DNA of 64,000 bases, from contig NZ_NQVN01000004.1 in the NCBI RefSeq assembly GCF_002770725.1, forward strand, positions 186,001 to 250,000. The letters are read 5' to 3'. Positions 48,021-57,529 of the stretch are shown here, piece by piece (the stretch's first letter is position 1; each line of letters opens with the position of its first letter). The translations under genes and the position numbers were made by a program. This DNA comes from Pleomorphomonas carboxyditropha. Its GTDB lineage: Bacteria > Pseudomonadota > Alphaproteobacteria > Rhizobiales > Pleomorphomonadaceae. The notes under the pieces were generated by a model. That model worked only from the letters and a program-made list of their open reading frames with translations, was not told the origin of the DNA and did no database searches.

Positions 48021-50726
48021 ATGAGCCTTTCGAGCCTCGACCCCTTTTTCCGGCCGAAGCGCGTCGTGCTGATCGGCGCGACGCCACGGCCGAACTCGGT
48101 CGGTTCGGTGCTGGCCCGCAACCTTTCCGCCTTCGGCCGCGACCGGGTGGCCTTCGTCAATCCCTTCTTCACCGAGCTCGACGGCGCTCCCGTCCACCCC
48201 TCGCTCTCCGAGCTCACGGCGCCGGCCGACCTCGCGGTGGTCGCCGTGCCGCCGGAGGCGATCGTCGGCGTGATGGAGGAGATCGGCGCCGCCGGCATCC
48301 GCCACGCCGTGGTGATCACCACCGGCCTCGGCCACGGGCCGGGCAGCCTTCTCGAAGCGATGACCGCCGTGGCCCGGCGGCACGGCATCCGCGTGCTCGG
48401 CCCCAACAGCGCCGGCCTGCAGATCCCGCCGATCGGCCTCAACGCCAGTTTCGCGCAGCGGGCGGCGGTGCCCGGCGATCTCGCCTTCATCTCGCAATCG
48501 GGCACGCTCACCCACGCGGCGCTCGACTGGGCGGCCGGGCACGGCATCGGCTTTTCCGGCATCGCCGTGCTGGGCGACGCCGTCGATGTGCATTTCGACG
48601 AGATGCTCGACCATTTCGCCCTCGACCACCGGACGCGGGCGATCCTGCTTTACCTCGAGAGCATACGCGACGCCCGCAGCTTCCTGTCGGCGGCGCGCGC
48701 CGCCGCCCGCTCGAAGCCGGTGGTGGTGATCAAGGCCGGCCGCCACGCCGCCGGCGCCCGCGCCGCCCGCTCGCATACCGGCGCGCTGGCCGGCGTCGAC
48801 GCCGTCTACGACTGCGCCTTCCGCCGGGCCGGCCTGCTCAGGGTGGCCGACCTCGACGAGATGTTCGCGGCCGCCGAGACGCTCAGCCTGGTGCCGCGCA
48901 TCCAGGGCAAGCGCATCGCCATCGTCACCAACGGCGGCGGCGCCGGCGTGCTGGCCGCCGACCGCGTCGTCGACCTCGGCGGCGAGCTCGCGACGCTCGG
49001 CGAGGAGACCCTCGCGGCGCTCGACCGGCTGCTGCCGCCCGGCTGGTCGCGCGGCAACCCGGTGGACCTGATCGGCAACGCCGCCTCCGACCGCTACGGC
49101 GCCGCAACGCGGGCGGTGCTCGCCGACAGCGGCGTCGACGCCGTGGTGGCGATCAACTGCCCGACGCCACTCGCCCCTTCCAGGCTGGCCGCCGAAGCGG
49201 TGGTGGAAGCCGTCGCCGACTACCGCCGCGGCCGCTACGACGGCAAGCCGCTGATCGCCGCCTGGCTCGGCGAGGACGACGGCTGGAACGCCACCTTCGC
49301 GCGGGCGCGCATCCCGGCCCTCGAAACGCCGCGCGCCGCCGTAGAGGGGCTGATGCAACTGGTCCGCCACGCCGAGGCGCAGGCGGCGCTGACCGCGACG
49401 CCGGCCGACGTTCTCGCCGGCTTCTCGCCCGACCGGGCCCGCGCGGCGGCGGTGATCACCGCGGCGCTGGCCGACGGCCGCCTGTGGCTCAAGGCGAGCG
49501 AGGTGGTCGACCTTCTGGCCGCCTACGACATTCCCATCGTGCCGGCGCTCGCCGCGGCCGACGCCGCCGAGGCCCGGCTTCTCGCCACCGGTCTTTTCGC
49601 CGAGCACCGCTCGCTGGTGGTGAAGATCGCCTCGCCCGACATCGTTCACAAATCCGACGTCGGCGGCGTGGAGCTGGAACTGTCCAGCCCGGAGGCGGTG
49701 GGCGAAGCGACCGCGGCGGTGATCGCCCGCGCCAGGGCTGCCCGCCCCGGCGCCCGCATCGACGGCGTGACGCTCCACCCGATGATCGTGGCGCCCAAGG
49801 CGGTGGAGCTGATCGCCGGCGTCACCGACGATCCGGTGTTCGGCCCGGTGATGGTGTTCGGCCGCGGCGGCACCGCCGTCGAGGTGATCAACGACCGGGC
49901 GCTGGCGCTGCCGCCGCTCGACGCCAACCTCGCCCGCGACCTGATCGCCCGGACGCGCGTCGCCCGCCAGCTCCAGGGCTATCGCGACCGGCGGCCCGTC
50001 GACGAGGGCCGCCTGGCCGGCGTCCTGCAACGGCTCGCCCAGCTCGTCGCCGAACATCCGGCGATCGGCGACATCGACCTCAACCCGCTGATCGCCGAGG
50101 CGGACCGCCTGGTGGTGGTCGACGCGCGGGTGACGCTGGTCGCCGGCTCGCCGGCGTCGGGCGCCGCCGTGCATCATCCCCGCTTCTCCATCCGTCCCTA
50201 CCCGACCGAGTGGGAGGACACCATCACGCTGCCCGGCGGCCGGTCGGTGTTCGTGCGGCCGGTGCGGCCGGAGGACGAAGGCCGCTATGTCGATTTCTTT
50301 TCCAAGATGACGGCCGAGGACATGCGCCTGCGCTTCTTCCAGCGCGTCCACGACCTCGGCCACGCCTTCGTCGCCCGGCTGACGCAGATCGACTACGCCC
50401 GCGCCATGGCCTTCGTCGCCCTCGACCCGCAAAGCGGCGACATGCTCGGCGGCGTCCGGCTGCACGGCGATCCCGGCGGCGGCGACGGCGAATATGCCGT
50501 GTCGGTCCGCTCCGACCTCAAGGGGCTCGGCCTCGGCCGGGCGCTGATGGTGCAGATCATCCGCTACGCGCTCCGCGAGCGCTACGCGCACATCCACGGC
50601 GAGGTGCTCGCCGAAAACCGGCAGATGCTGCGGATGTGCGAACGGCTCGGCTTCGTGCTGACGCCGGATCCGGACAGCCCGGAGATCATCAAGGTGGATC
50701 TCGATCTCCGGTCGATGACCGTTTGA
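48021..50726 (+). CDS. Acyl-CoA synthetase (NDP-forming)/GNAT fusion, Pat-like
   Basis: A 901-residue fusion of the type that acetylates protein lysines (Pat/YfiQ). Order: CoA-binding Rossmann domain (about 8-135, RVVLIGATPRPNSVG), succinyl-CoA-ligase-like domains (about 150-460, FISQSGTLTHAALDW, VTNGGGAGVLAADRV), ATP-grasp domain (about 485-700, VVKIASPDIVHKSDVGGV) and a C-terminal GNAT domain (about 735-895, with SVRSDLKGLGLGRALM and MCERLGF). Pat enzymes typically have a degenerate synthetase half, and sequence alone cannot say whether this one makes acyl-CoA. The sirtuin at 7.5 kb could reverse its modification. Confidence 0.9.
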   Translation: MSLSSLDPFFRPKRVVLIGATPRPNSVGSVLARNLSAFGRDRVAFVNPFFTELDGAPVHPSLSELTAPADLAVVAVPPEAIVGVMEEIGAAGIRHAVVITTGLGHGPGSLLEAMTAVARRHGIRVLGPNSAGLQIPPIGLNASFAQRAAVPGDLAFISQSGTLTHAALDWAAGHGIGFSGIAVLGDAVDVHFDEMLDHFALDHRTRAILLYLESIRDARSFLSAARAAARSKPVVVIKAGRHAAGARAARSHTGALAGVDAVYDCAFRRAGLLRVADLDEMFAAAETLSLVPRIQGKRIAIVTNGGGAGVLAADRVVDLGGELATLGEETLAALDRLLPPGWSRGNPVDLIGNAASDRYGAATRAVLADSGVDAVVAINCPTPLAPSRLAAEAVVEAVADYRRGRYDGKPLIAAWLGEDDGWNATFARARIPALETPRAAVEGLMQLVRHAEAQAALTATPADVLAGFSPDRARAAAVITAALADGRLWLKASEVVDLLAAYDIPIVPALAAADAAEARLLATGLFAEHRSLVVKIASPDIVHKSDVGGVELELSSPEAVGEATAAVIARARAARPGARIDGVTLHPMIVAPKAVELIAGVTDDPVFGPVMVFGRGGTAVEVINDRALALPPLDANLARDLIARTRVARQLQGYRDRRPVDEGRLAGVLQRLAQLVAEHPAIGDIDLNPLIAEADRLVVVDARVTLVAGSPASGAAVHHPRFSIRPYPTEWEDTITLPGGRSVFVRPVRPEDEGRYVDFFSKMTAEDMRLRFFQRVHDLGHAFVARLTQIDYARAMAFVALDPQSGDMLGGVRLHGDPGGGDGEYAVSVRSDLKGLGLGRALMVQIIRYALRERYAHIHGEVLAENRQMLRMCERLGFVLTPDPDSPEIIKVDLDLRSMTV

Positions 50727-51001
50727 TCCAAAGTCTATACGTCGGATGGTCGGGCCTGCGCGGGCGCCGCCGGAGCGATGCCTCGCCCTAAGGCATTGGT
50801 TTTCGCCTCCTTTCCGGCCGTTGACGAAGGACCGTCGCGACCTCGGACGCCCGCGTTTCGCAAACGATTGCAAAGTCAGCAAATTTTCGCGTTTTGGGAG
50901 TGTTTCATCCACTTTTTCTTTACCCGGCCGCCGCACAGTGGCGGGCATGCGCGTGGAGCCTGCGCGCCGTCTCGTGGCGGGCGCCAATCCGGGGGGAGAA
51001 G
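50727..51001 (+). other. Promoter region of the MCP gene
   Basis: This 275 bp gap holds an AT-rich stretch (50860-50930) before the chemoreceptor gene. The ribosome site GGGGGGAGAAG precedes the ATG at 51002. No RNA gene was recognised. Confidence 0.45.
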
Positions 51002-53389
51002 ATGTCGCTCACGGCTTTCCTGTCGAACCGTTCGATCTCGATGAAGATCGGCGGTGGTCTGATTTCCCTCGCGGTGCTGGCCGCCATCGTCGGAGGCGCC
51101 GGTTTCCTGGGCCTCAACCGGCTGGGCCTCGCCGTCGACATGACGTCGAAGTCGGCCTCGGTGCTGGCGACCGTCAACGACGCCGGCAACGCCGTCACCA
51201 CCTTCATCCAGAATCGCGACAACGGCGCCGCCGCCGAGGCCAACCGCCTGCTCGACCAGGTCAACGCCAGTCTCGACGCGCTCGGCGGCAAGGCCGATAC
51301 CGGCCTTGCCCCGGCCTACGCGGCCGTCGGCCAATTCCGCGCGTCGATCGGTGTCCTGTCCTCGTCGTCGGACACCGTGGCCGCCACCGCCGCCACCACC
51401 ATGGAGCTCTTGTCCAACATGCAGAGCCGCGCCGGCCAGATCGAGTCCGACGCGGCGGCCAAGGCCAGGGACTTCCAGACCAAGGCGGCCGACGCGGCCA
51501 AGGCGGCCAACACGGCGGCCGACCTCGCGGTCGTCGCCTACAACATCGAGGCCCACGTGCTGAAGGCCAACGAGGCGCTGGCCAAGTTCGCCGCCGACAG
51601 CGACGCCAAGAACGTCGCGGCCGCCTCGCAGTCGGTGACGTCGGCGCGCATGCTGGTCGACCAGATCCGGGCGCTCGGCACGTCCGACGACATCCAGGCG
51701 CAGGCCAACGCCATCGAATCGACGGCCCAGGGGCTCGGCGCGCTGTTGCAGGGCATGAAGGACAGCGCCAATCCCTTCTCGGTCGAGCAGAAGCGCATCT
51801 TCGTCCTGGACCGCCTCGCCACGCTGACCAAGGGCACCGAGGAGATCATCCGCCTCGCCGGCCAGCAGCGCGACGGAGCCGTCGCCAACATGCAGACCTC
51901 GCTCACCGACGCCGACAAGGCGCGGCAGCTTTCCGAATTCGCCACCGCCTTCGGCGCGGCCATCGACACCCTCGCCCTGCAGACCACCACCTACCGCTAC
52001 GATCCGGAAGCCATCAGCACCAAGATGCTGCTGAAGGCGGCCGACGCCGCCAAGGAGATCGGCCAGAAGATCGTCGCCGCCGGCGGCGTCGATCCCTCCA
52101 AGGACATCGACCGCTTCAAGGAGGCCTTCACCAAGCTGATCGATGCGTCGAAGGCCTTCATGGGCGCGCGCGAGGAGTCGCGCAGCCAGTCGGCGGCCGC
52201 CATCTCGGCGATCAAGACGGTGGTCGACGACCGCGCCGCCGCCGCCAGCCGCAATCGTACGTCGAGCACCTTCACCATGTCCGGCACGCTGGGCGTCGCG
52301 CTGGTGCTGGCGCTGATGATCGGCATCGTGCTGTCGCGCCTGATCACCCGGCCGATCACCAGCCTCACCGCCGCCATGCGGCGGCTGGCCACCGGCGACA
52401 CCGACATGGCGCTCGACCTCGCCGGCCGCCGCGACGAGATCGGCGGCATGTTCGGGGCGGTGCGGGTGTTCCGCGACAACGCCATCGAGCGCCGCCGCCT
52501 CGCCGAGCAGACCGAGGCCGAACAGCGGGCGCGCGAACAGCGGCAGGAGACCATCGAGGGCGTGATCAACGACTTCCGCCTGGAGATCGAGCAGCTCGTC
52601 GGCCTGGTCGGCGGCAACGCCGACCAGATGGAGGCGACCGCCCGGGCGCTGGCCGCCATCGCCGAGGAGGCGCGCGAACGCGCCGGCACCGCCGCCTCGG
52701 CCTCCGAGCTCGCCTCCGACGGCGTCCAGACGGTGGCCGCCGCCGCCGAGGAGCTGTCGGCGTCGATCGGCGAGATCTCGCGCCAGACCGACACGGCGAC
52801 CGCCGTCGCCCAGCGCGCCACCGGCGAGGCGAAGAAGACCGACGCCACCATCTCCGGCCTTGCCGACGCGGCGACGCGCATCGGCAACGTCATCACCCTC
52901 ATCAAGGCGATCGCCGAGCAGACCAACCTGCTGGCGCTCAACGCCACCATCGAGGCGGCGCGGGCCGGCGAAGCCGGCAAGGGCTTCGCCGTCGTCGCCG
53001 CCGAGGTGAAGAACCTCGCCGGCCAGACCGCCAAGGCCACCGAGGAGATCGCCTCGCAGATCGCCCAGATCCAGTCGTCGACCGGCGAGGCGGTGGCGGC
53101 CATCCGCGCCATCTCCGACATCATGGGCGAGGTCGACCGCACGACCAACGTGATCGCCACCGCCGTCGGCGAGCAGGGCCACGCCACCGCCGAGATCTCG
53201 CTCAACGCCCAGAAGGCGGCCGGCGGCACCAAACAGGTGGCCGACGAGACGCAGGCGCTGACCCGCGTCGTCGGCGAGACGTCGCAATCGGCGAGCCAGG
53301 TGCTCGCCGTCTCCAACGACATGAACGATCAGGCGACCCGGTTGCGCGAGGTCGTCGAGCGCTTCATCAACAGGGTGATGGCGGCCTGA
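51002..53389 (+). CDS. Methyl-accepting chemotaxis protein
   Basis: A transmembrane chemoreceptor of 795 residues. TM1 is at about 16-37, the periplasmic sensor (about 40-420) is a long helical bundle rich in Ala/Lys/Asp, TM2 is at about 422-445, HAMP follows, then the signalling domain (about 520-795). The hairpin tip [20 protein letters not shown] and [18 protein letters not shown] is canonical for CheA/CheW contact. There is no C-terminal CheR-tethering pentapeptide. The ligand is unknown; it would feed the CheY/CheZ pathway seen elsewhere in the window. Confidence 0.94.
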   Translation: MSLTAFLSNRSISMKIGGGLISLAVLAAIVGGAGFLGLNRLGLAVDMTSKSASVLATVNDAGNAVTTFIQNRDNGAAAEANRLLDQVNASLDALGGKADTGLAPAYAAVGQFRASIGVLSSSSDTVAATAATTMELLSNMQSRAGQIESDAAAKARDFQTKAADAAKAANTAADLAVVAYNIEAHVLKANEALAKFAADSDAKNVAAASQSVTSARMLVDQIRALGTSDDIQAQANAIESTAQGLGALLQGMKDSANPFSVEQKRIFVLDRLATLTKGTEEIIRLAGQQRDGAVANMQTSLTDADKARQLSEFATAFGAAIDTLALQTTTYRYDPEAISTKMLLKAADAAKEIGQKIVAAGGVDPSKDIDRFKEAFTKLIDASKAFMGAREESRSQSAAAISAIKTVVDDRAAAASRNRTSSTFTMSGTLGVALVLALMIGIVLSRLITRPITSLTAAMRRLATGDTDMALDLAGRRDEIGGMFGAVRVFRDNAIERRRLAEQTEAEQRAREQRQETIEGVINDFRLEIEQLVGLVGGNADQMEATARALAAIAEEARERAGTAASASELASDGVQTVAAAAEELSASIGEISRQTDTATAVAQRATGEAKKTDATISGLADAATRIGNVITLIKAIAEQTNLLALNATIEAARAGEAGKGFAVVAAEVKNLAGQTAKATEEIASQIAQIQSSTGEAVAAIRAISDIMGEVDRTTNVIATAVGEQGHATAEISLNAQKAAGGTKQVADETQALTRVVGETSQSASQVLAVSNDMNDQATRLREVVERFINRVMAA

Positions 53390-53413
53390 CCGGTTTTCGG
53401 GGGGAGAGGGAAG

Positions 53414-53440
53414 CGGGCGGGCTCCGACAGGGCCCGCCCG
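53414..53440 (+). terminator. Terminator after the MCP gene
   Basis: CGGGCGGGC, 9-base loop, GCCCGCCCG, then TTCCATTT: a strong stem with a moderate T-rich tail. Confidence 0.7.
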
Positions 53441-53456
53441 TTCCATTTGTCGCTTG

Positions 53457-53496
53457 AAAATGCAATTAATTTCTTTTTATCAGTTTCTTGCATTTT
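53457..53496. promoter_or_regulatory. AT-rich inverted repeat upstream of tal
   Basis: AAAATGCAA (53457-53465) and TTGCATTTT (53488-53496) are exact inverted arms 22 bp apart in the most AT-rich stretch of the window. The position just before tal suggests an operator or a promoter curvature element. Confidence 0.5.
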
Positions 53497-53579
53497 AAAG
53501 GGCGAGGAGCCATAGTTCTGGAGGACGGAAAGCGGCCGCCGCACCGGAGAAGGCATCGGCCGGATATGGAGTTGAGGAT

Positions 53580-54539
53580 ATGGCTTCCAAGCTGGATCAA
53601 TTGCGCGAGATGACCGTGGTGGTCGCCGACACGGGCGACATCGACGCCATCAAGAAGTTCAAGCCGGTCGATTGCACGACCAACCCGACGCTGGTGCTGA
53701 AGGCCATCGGCCTGCCGGCCTACGAGCCGATCCTCGCCGACGCGGTCGCCTGGGGCAAGAAGCAGGGCGGCACGCAGGAAGCGGCGGTCAAGGCGATCGG
53801 CGACCGGCTCGCCGTCGCCGTCGGCACCGAGCTCACAAAGCTGGTCGAGGGCCGCGTGTCCACCGAGGTCGACGCCGACCTCTCCTTCGACACCGCCGCC
53901 ACCGTCGAGAAGGCGCGGGCCATCATCGCCGCCTACAAGGCCAACGGCGTCGAGCGCGAGCGGATCCTGATCAAGGTCGCCGGCACCTGGGAAGGCATCC
54001 GCGCCTCGGAGATCCTGCAGAAGGAAGGCATCGACACCAACATGACGCTGATCTTCGACATCGCCCAGGCCATCGCCTGCGCCGATGCGAAGGCCTTCCT
54101 GATCTCGCCGTTCGTCGGCCGCATCCTCGACTGGTACGTCAAGGCCGAGAACCGCACCTTCACGCCGGACGAGGATCCGGGCGTCATCTCGGTCCACGGC
54201 ATCTACGACTACTACAAGGCGCACGGCATCCCGACCGTGGTGATGGGCGCCTCCTTCCGCTCGCAGGGCGAAGTCGAGGCGCTGGCCGGCTGCGACCGCC
54301 TGACCATCTCGCCGGCCCTGCTCGACGCGCTGGCCGCCGACAACGGCACGCTCAAGCGCGCGCTGTCGCCGGACAAGCCGGGCCCGAAGCCGGCGGTGGT
54401 CAACCTCGACGAAAAGGCCTTCCGCTGGGCCATGAACCAGAACCCGATGGCCACCGAGAAGCTGGCCGAAGGCATCCGCCTGTTCGCCAAGGATCTCGGC
54501 GAGCTGCGCAACATCGTCGCCAAGCGCTTCGTCGCCTGA
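53580..54539 (+). CDS. tal: Transaldolase
   Basis: Transaldolase of the TalB subfamily, 319 residues, in the non-oxidative pentose phosphate pathway. The Schiff-base lysine is Lys132 in [13 protein letters not shown]. The N-terminal [12 protein letters not shown] and the [14 protein letters not shown] and [12 protein letters not shown] blocks are canonical. A SorC-type sugar regulator gene follows on the same strand, which may respond to a sugar phosphate of this pathway. Confidence 0.96.
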   Translation: MASKLDQLREMTVVVADTGDIDAIKKFKPVDCTTNPTLVLKAIGLPAYEPILADAVAWGKKQGGTQEAAVKAIGDRLAVAVGTELTKLVEGRVSTEVDADLSFDTAATVEKARAIIAAYKANGVERERILIKVAGTWEGIRASEILQKEGIDTNMTLIFDIAQAIACADAKAFLISPFVGRILDWYVKAENRTFTPDEDPGVISVHGIYDYYKAHGIPTVVMGASFRSQGEVEALAGCDRLTISPALLDALAADNGTLKRALSPDKPGPKPAVVNLDEKAFRWAMNQNPMATEKLAEGIRLFAKDLGELRNIVAKRFVA

Positions 54540-54558
54540 CGGCCGGCTATCTGCCTGC

Positions 54559-54602
54559 GCATCCGCCGTTCGATCGGCCGGTTCGGCCCGATCGGCGGAT
54601 GC
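54559..54602 (+). terminator. Large hairpin after tal
   Basis: GCATCCGCC (54559-54567) pairs with GGCGGATGC (54594-54602), and inner GATCGG (54572-54577) with CCGATC (54588-54593). There is no T tract. It is probably a transcript-end or processing structure. Confidence 0.5.
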
Positions 54603-54651
54603 TTCAAGGCCGGGGGCGCCTCAAGTCGGTGCCCGCCGGCTCCTCCCCGGG

Positions 54652-54681
54652 CCGGCACGTCGACGACGGACGACGTGCCGG
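54652..54681 (+). promoter_or_regulatory. Perfect 11-bp hairpin before the SorC regulator gene
   Basis: CCGGCACGTCG, 8-base loop, CGACGTGCCGG. As a DNA inverted repeat it could be an operator for the regulator that starts 43 bp later; as RNA it would be a stable leader hairpin. Confidence 0.45.
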
Positions 54682-54723
54682 ACGCCGGAGACGGTGATTT
54701 CCTCCCTCCAAGGCGAGCGCATC

Positions 54724-55677
54724 ATGCCCCGGCCCCGCCGCAGCGAAGACATGATCGTCGAGATCGCCCGCCTCCGCTATGAACAGCGCCTGCCGCAGAC
54801 CGAGATCGCCCGCCTGCTGGAAATCTCCGAGGCGACCGTCAGCCGGGCGCTGAAATCGGCGCTCGACCTCGGCTACATCGAATTCCAGGTCACGCCCAAG
54901 GCGTTCCGCGACGGCGCCGCCGAGCAGCGCCTCAAGGCGCATCTCGGCCTTCGCCTCGCCGTGGTCGTCGAGAACCGGGCCGGCGCCCATGCCCCGGCCG
55001 ATACGCTGGGCAAGGCGGTGGCCCGCGTCATCGAGGACACGCTGAAGAGCGGCGACGTGCTCGGCGTGTCCGACGGCGCCACGGCGGCCGCCATCGCCGC
55101 CGCCGCCCGCCGGCCGCCGGCGCGCGACCTCAACGTGGTGGCGCTGGTCGGCGGCGTCGGCGCGCCCGAGCACTATACCCATTCGTCCGAGGTCTGCCGC
55201 CGCCTTGCCGCCGGGCTCGGCGCCCAGGCCTGGCAATTGCCGGTGCCGGCCATCGTCGACGATGCCGGCGCGGCGCGTCTGCTGCGCGAGACCGGCACGG
55301 TGCGCGGCGTCTTTTCGATGATGGACCGCATGGCCGTCGCCGTGGTCGGCGTCGGCGCCATCTCGGCCACCGCCATGGTGTTCCGCGAGGGGTTCATCGC
55401 CCCCGGCAAGCTCGAGGAGATCCGGGCCCACGGCGCCGTCGGCACCATCTGCGGACGCTTCTTCGGGCGCGACGGCCGGCCGGTCGGCACGGAATTCGAC
55501 GACCGGACCCTTTCGATCTCGCTCGAACGCCTTTCCCGCGTGCCGCTCGCCATCGCCGCCGCGCTGTCGCCCCAGAAGGCCGAGGCGATCCGCGCCGCCG
55601 TCGCCGGCGGCCTCGTCAACGCGGTGGCGACCGATGTCGAGACCGCCGAGGCGCTGATGGCGTCACCCTCCGATTGA
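54724..55677 (+). CDS. SorC-family sugar-binding transcriptional regulator
   Basis: A 317-residue regulator. The HTH lies at about 20-45 (QRLPQTEIARLLEISEATVS). The sugar-binding domain spans about 60-310 with LGVSDGATAAAIA, VALVGGVGAPE, VGVGAISATAM, GAVGTICGRFF and a final AVAGGLVNAVATD, all typical of SorC/CggR/DeoR-C effector domains. It is 184 bp downstream of tal. An inverted repeat just before the gene may be its own operator. Confidence 0.92.
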   Translation: MPRPRRSEDMIVEIARLRYEQRLPQTEIARLLEISEATVSRALKSALDLGYIEFQVTPKAFRDGAAEQRLKAHLGLRLAVVVENRAGAHAPADTLGKAVARVIEDTLKSGDVLGVSDGATAAAIAAAARRPPARDLNVVALVGGVGAPEHYTHSSEVCRRLAAGLGAQAWQLPVPAIVDDAGAARLLRETGTVRGVFSMMDRMAVAVVGVGAISATAMVFREGFIAPGKLEEIRAHGAVGTICGRFFGRDGRPVGTEFDDRTLSISLERLSRVPLAIAAALSPQKAEAIRAAVAGGLVNAVATDVETAEALMASPSD

Positions 55678-55739
55678 TGCTGACAGGCGCCGTCGCGCCG
55701 CTGGCCTAGCTTCCCCTCGTCAATTTTTGGGAGGCTGTC

Positions 55740-56144
55740 ATGACCATTGCCGACGACATTATCACCCTCGAGAAAGCGGCGCTCGACCGCTGGTGCGCCG
55801 GTGATCCCGACGCCGCCCTGGCGCTTTCGGCGGAGGACGTGACGTATTTCGATCCGTTCCGGGACAGCCGTCTCGACGGCCATGCCGCGCTGGCCGAGCT
55901 TTATGACGGCATTCGCGGCCAGATCGATGCGCCGCGCCACGAGATGATCGAGCCCAAGGTGCAGGTGGTCGGCGACGCCGCCGTGCTGACCTTCCGCTTC
56001 GTATCCTGGAACGGCAGCGAAGGCACGCGCCTGGCCTGGAACTGCACCGAGGTCTATCGGCGCGATGCCCAGGGCTGGCGGGTCATCCACACCCACTGGT
56101 CGTTTACCGGCGCCGGCCTTGCCGCCAAGCAGGCGGACGCATGA
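55740..56144 (+). CDS. NTF2-like (SnoaL/DUF4440) protein
   Basis: A 134-residue cone-shaped NTF2-fold protein. The pattern starts with a helix (ITLEKAALDRWCAGDPDAALAL), then YFDPF, LDGHAAL, VQVVGDAAVLTFRF and WNCTEVYRRDAQGWRVIHTHWSF. Such proteins are small-molecule isomerases, dehydratases or ketosteroid-isomerase relatives. The substrate is unknown. GGGAGG lies six bases before the start codon. Confidence 0.85.
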   Translation: MTIADDIITLEKAALDRWCAGDPDAALALSAEDVTYFDPFRDSRLDGHAALAELYDGIRGQIDAPRHEMIEPKVQVVGDAAVLTFRFVSWNGSEGTRLAWNCTEVYRRDAQGWRVIHTHWSFTGAGLAAKQADA

Positions 56145-56213
56145 GGCCTATTGGGTTTTCCGCGTAGCCGTTGTTATGCTGGGTAACAGTCGCAACAGCG
56201 GGCGGATGGAATC

Positions 56214-56612
56214 ATGGCGGATGTGAGGGCTATCTGCGCGATCGGTCAGCGCGGCCAGATCGGGCTCAACGGCGAGTTGCCCTGGGAGGGCAATCCCGGA
56301 CGCGAATTCGTCGCCGATGTCGAGCGCTTCTACGAGCTGACGCGCGGCCACGTCATGCTGGCCGGGCCGCACACCATCTCCACCCTGCCCGGTTTCATGC
56401 AGTTCGACCGGACGCTCTGCCCCGTCCGCTCCGGCGACCGGCCGGAAGAGGTGTTGGCCCGCTTTGCCGACCGCGTCGTCTACGTCGCCGGCGGGCCGGC
56501 GGTGTGGGAAGCCTACGCGGCTTTCATCCGCCACTGGGACATCAACCGCCTGCCCTACGACGGCCCGGCCGACCGCTGGTTCAAGCCGGACTGGCTGGTG
56601 GCGACGCGCTGA
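56214..56612 (+). CDS. Divergent dihydrofolate-reductase-like protein
   Basis: A 132-residue protein aligned by eye with DHFR. AICAIGQRGQIGLNGELPW matches the N-terminal IAALAVDRVIGMENAMPW region, VADVERFYELTRGHVML matches the helix with the catalytic Asp, and VVYVAGGPAVWEAY matches the IGGGRVYEQF region. The NADPH-binding Arg of MGRHT is replaced (AGPHT), and the protein is about 25-30 residues shorter than typical DHFR. Dihydrofolate reduction is therefore uncertain; a related pteridine or flavin reduction is possible. Confidence 0.6.
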   Translation: MADVRAICAIGQRGQIGLNGELPWEGNPGREFVADVERFYELTRGHVMLAGPHTISTLPGFMQFDRTLCPVRSGDRPEEVLARFADRVVYVAGGPAVWEAYAAFIRHWDINRLPYDGPADRWFKPDWLVATR

Positions 56613-56727
56613 AATGTCATCCGGCGGCCAGCAAAAAGGCACCGGAGCCATGCCCCGGTGCCCTTATTGTTTCCAGAACCACGAAAAAACGTTTCTGAAA
56701 CCGCGATGCGCCGGCCTTTGTTTCCGT

Positions 56728-56833
56728 CTTGGAGCGCCATTCGATCCGATTGAATCAGATCGGCGCTCCAAGTCATCGTTTCGAAAGCATCATCTTTTCG
56801 ATCCTCGTTTCACTCCGGTCGGATGATGCCCTA
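56728..56833. repeat. TAGAGCAT-type palindromic intergenic repeat, copy 3
   Basis: A double hairpin like copy 2. Stem A is CTTGGAGCGCC (56728-56738) with GGCGCTCCAAG (56762-56772) and inner GATC and GATT/AATC pairs. Stem B is GCATCATC (56787-56794) with GATGATGC (56822-56829). On the minus strand it begins with TAG-GGCATC, and the TAG is the stop of the Rpe-like gene. Stem A spans 45 bp in both copies, a shared architecture. Confidence 0.8.
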
Positions 56834-57529
56834 GAGACTTTTCAGCCACGCCATGCGCTTGCCGAGGTCGGGGGCGTCGAACACCAGCTTGCCGGCGACG
56901 ATGGCTTGCGCGCCGGCCTTGCGCAGCACCGGAACGGTATCCTCGCGGATGGCGCCGTCGGCCACCAGGACAATCCGGTGATCGGACGGTACGCCGGCGA
57001 TGTATTTCTGCGCTTCCTCGAGGCGTTGCGTGGCCGACTGGCTGATGCCCTCGCGCTCGCCGATGCCGGCCCCGAACAGGGTGACCAACTGCACGCGCGG
57101 CAGATGGCGGATCAGCTTGGCGACCGGCGTGTCGACCTTCAGCACGACGCCGGCGACCAGGCCGAGCTCGTTGATGCGGGCGATGCCGCTGTCGGTGAGC
57201 AGCGTATTCTCGGCGTGGATGGAGATGGCGTCGGCGCCGGCGGCGGCAAACTGGTTGATCTGGTTGATCAGCGCCGGCTCGCCCACCATCAGGTGGACGT
57301 GGATGGGCTTGTCGGTGATGGAGCGGATGCGGGCGACGATTTCCGGAAACATCAGCAGCGTGTCGGCGAAAACGCCGTCCGACGCATCGATGTGGATGAC
57401 GTTGGCATAGGGTTCGACGCGGGCCACTTCGTCGGCGATACGCAGGAGATCCGATGACCACATCGAGAATTCGGTGATCAGGTGGTCGGTCGGGAGGCGG
57501 TCGATCCATCCGGCGGCGGGGCGGTTCAT
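56831..57529 (-). CDS. Ribulose-phosphate 3-epimerase family protein (divergent)
   Basis: A 232-residue TIM-barrel protein of the Rpe/AlsE family. Blocks: EFSMWSSDLLRIADEV (family: SPSILSADFARLGEEI), VIHIDASDGVFADT (family: HxDVMDGxFVPN), IHVHLMVGEPA and ISIHAEN, then VADGAIREDTV for the second Asp. The four metal ligands (His, Asp, His, Asp) appear present, but many loops differ from true Rpe, so the sugar phosphate may be another (AlsE-like). The ATG at 57529 is preceded by CGGAGAA. It may belong to the same carbon module as tal and the SorC regulator. Confidence 0.75.
   Translation of the reverse strand: MNRPAAGWIDRLPTDHLITEFSMWSSDLLRIADEVARVEPYANVIHIDASDGVFADTLLMFPEIVARIRSITDKPIHVHLMVGEPALINQINQFAAAGADAISIHAENTLLTDSGIARINELGLVAGVVLKVDTPVAKLIRHLPRVQLVTLFGAGIGEREGISQSATQRLEEAQKYIAGVPSDHRIVLVADGAIREDTVPVLRKAGAQAIVAGKLVFDAPDLGKRMAWLKSL

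Noticed and set aside
47901..50987. Open frame of about 1030 codons opposite the Pat-like gene
   Set aside because: Same reason: antisense shadow of a well-supported gene.
53457..53496. Treating the AT-rich inverted repeat as a replication origin
   Set aside because: No DnaA-box cluster or origin genes nearby; the element is too short.
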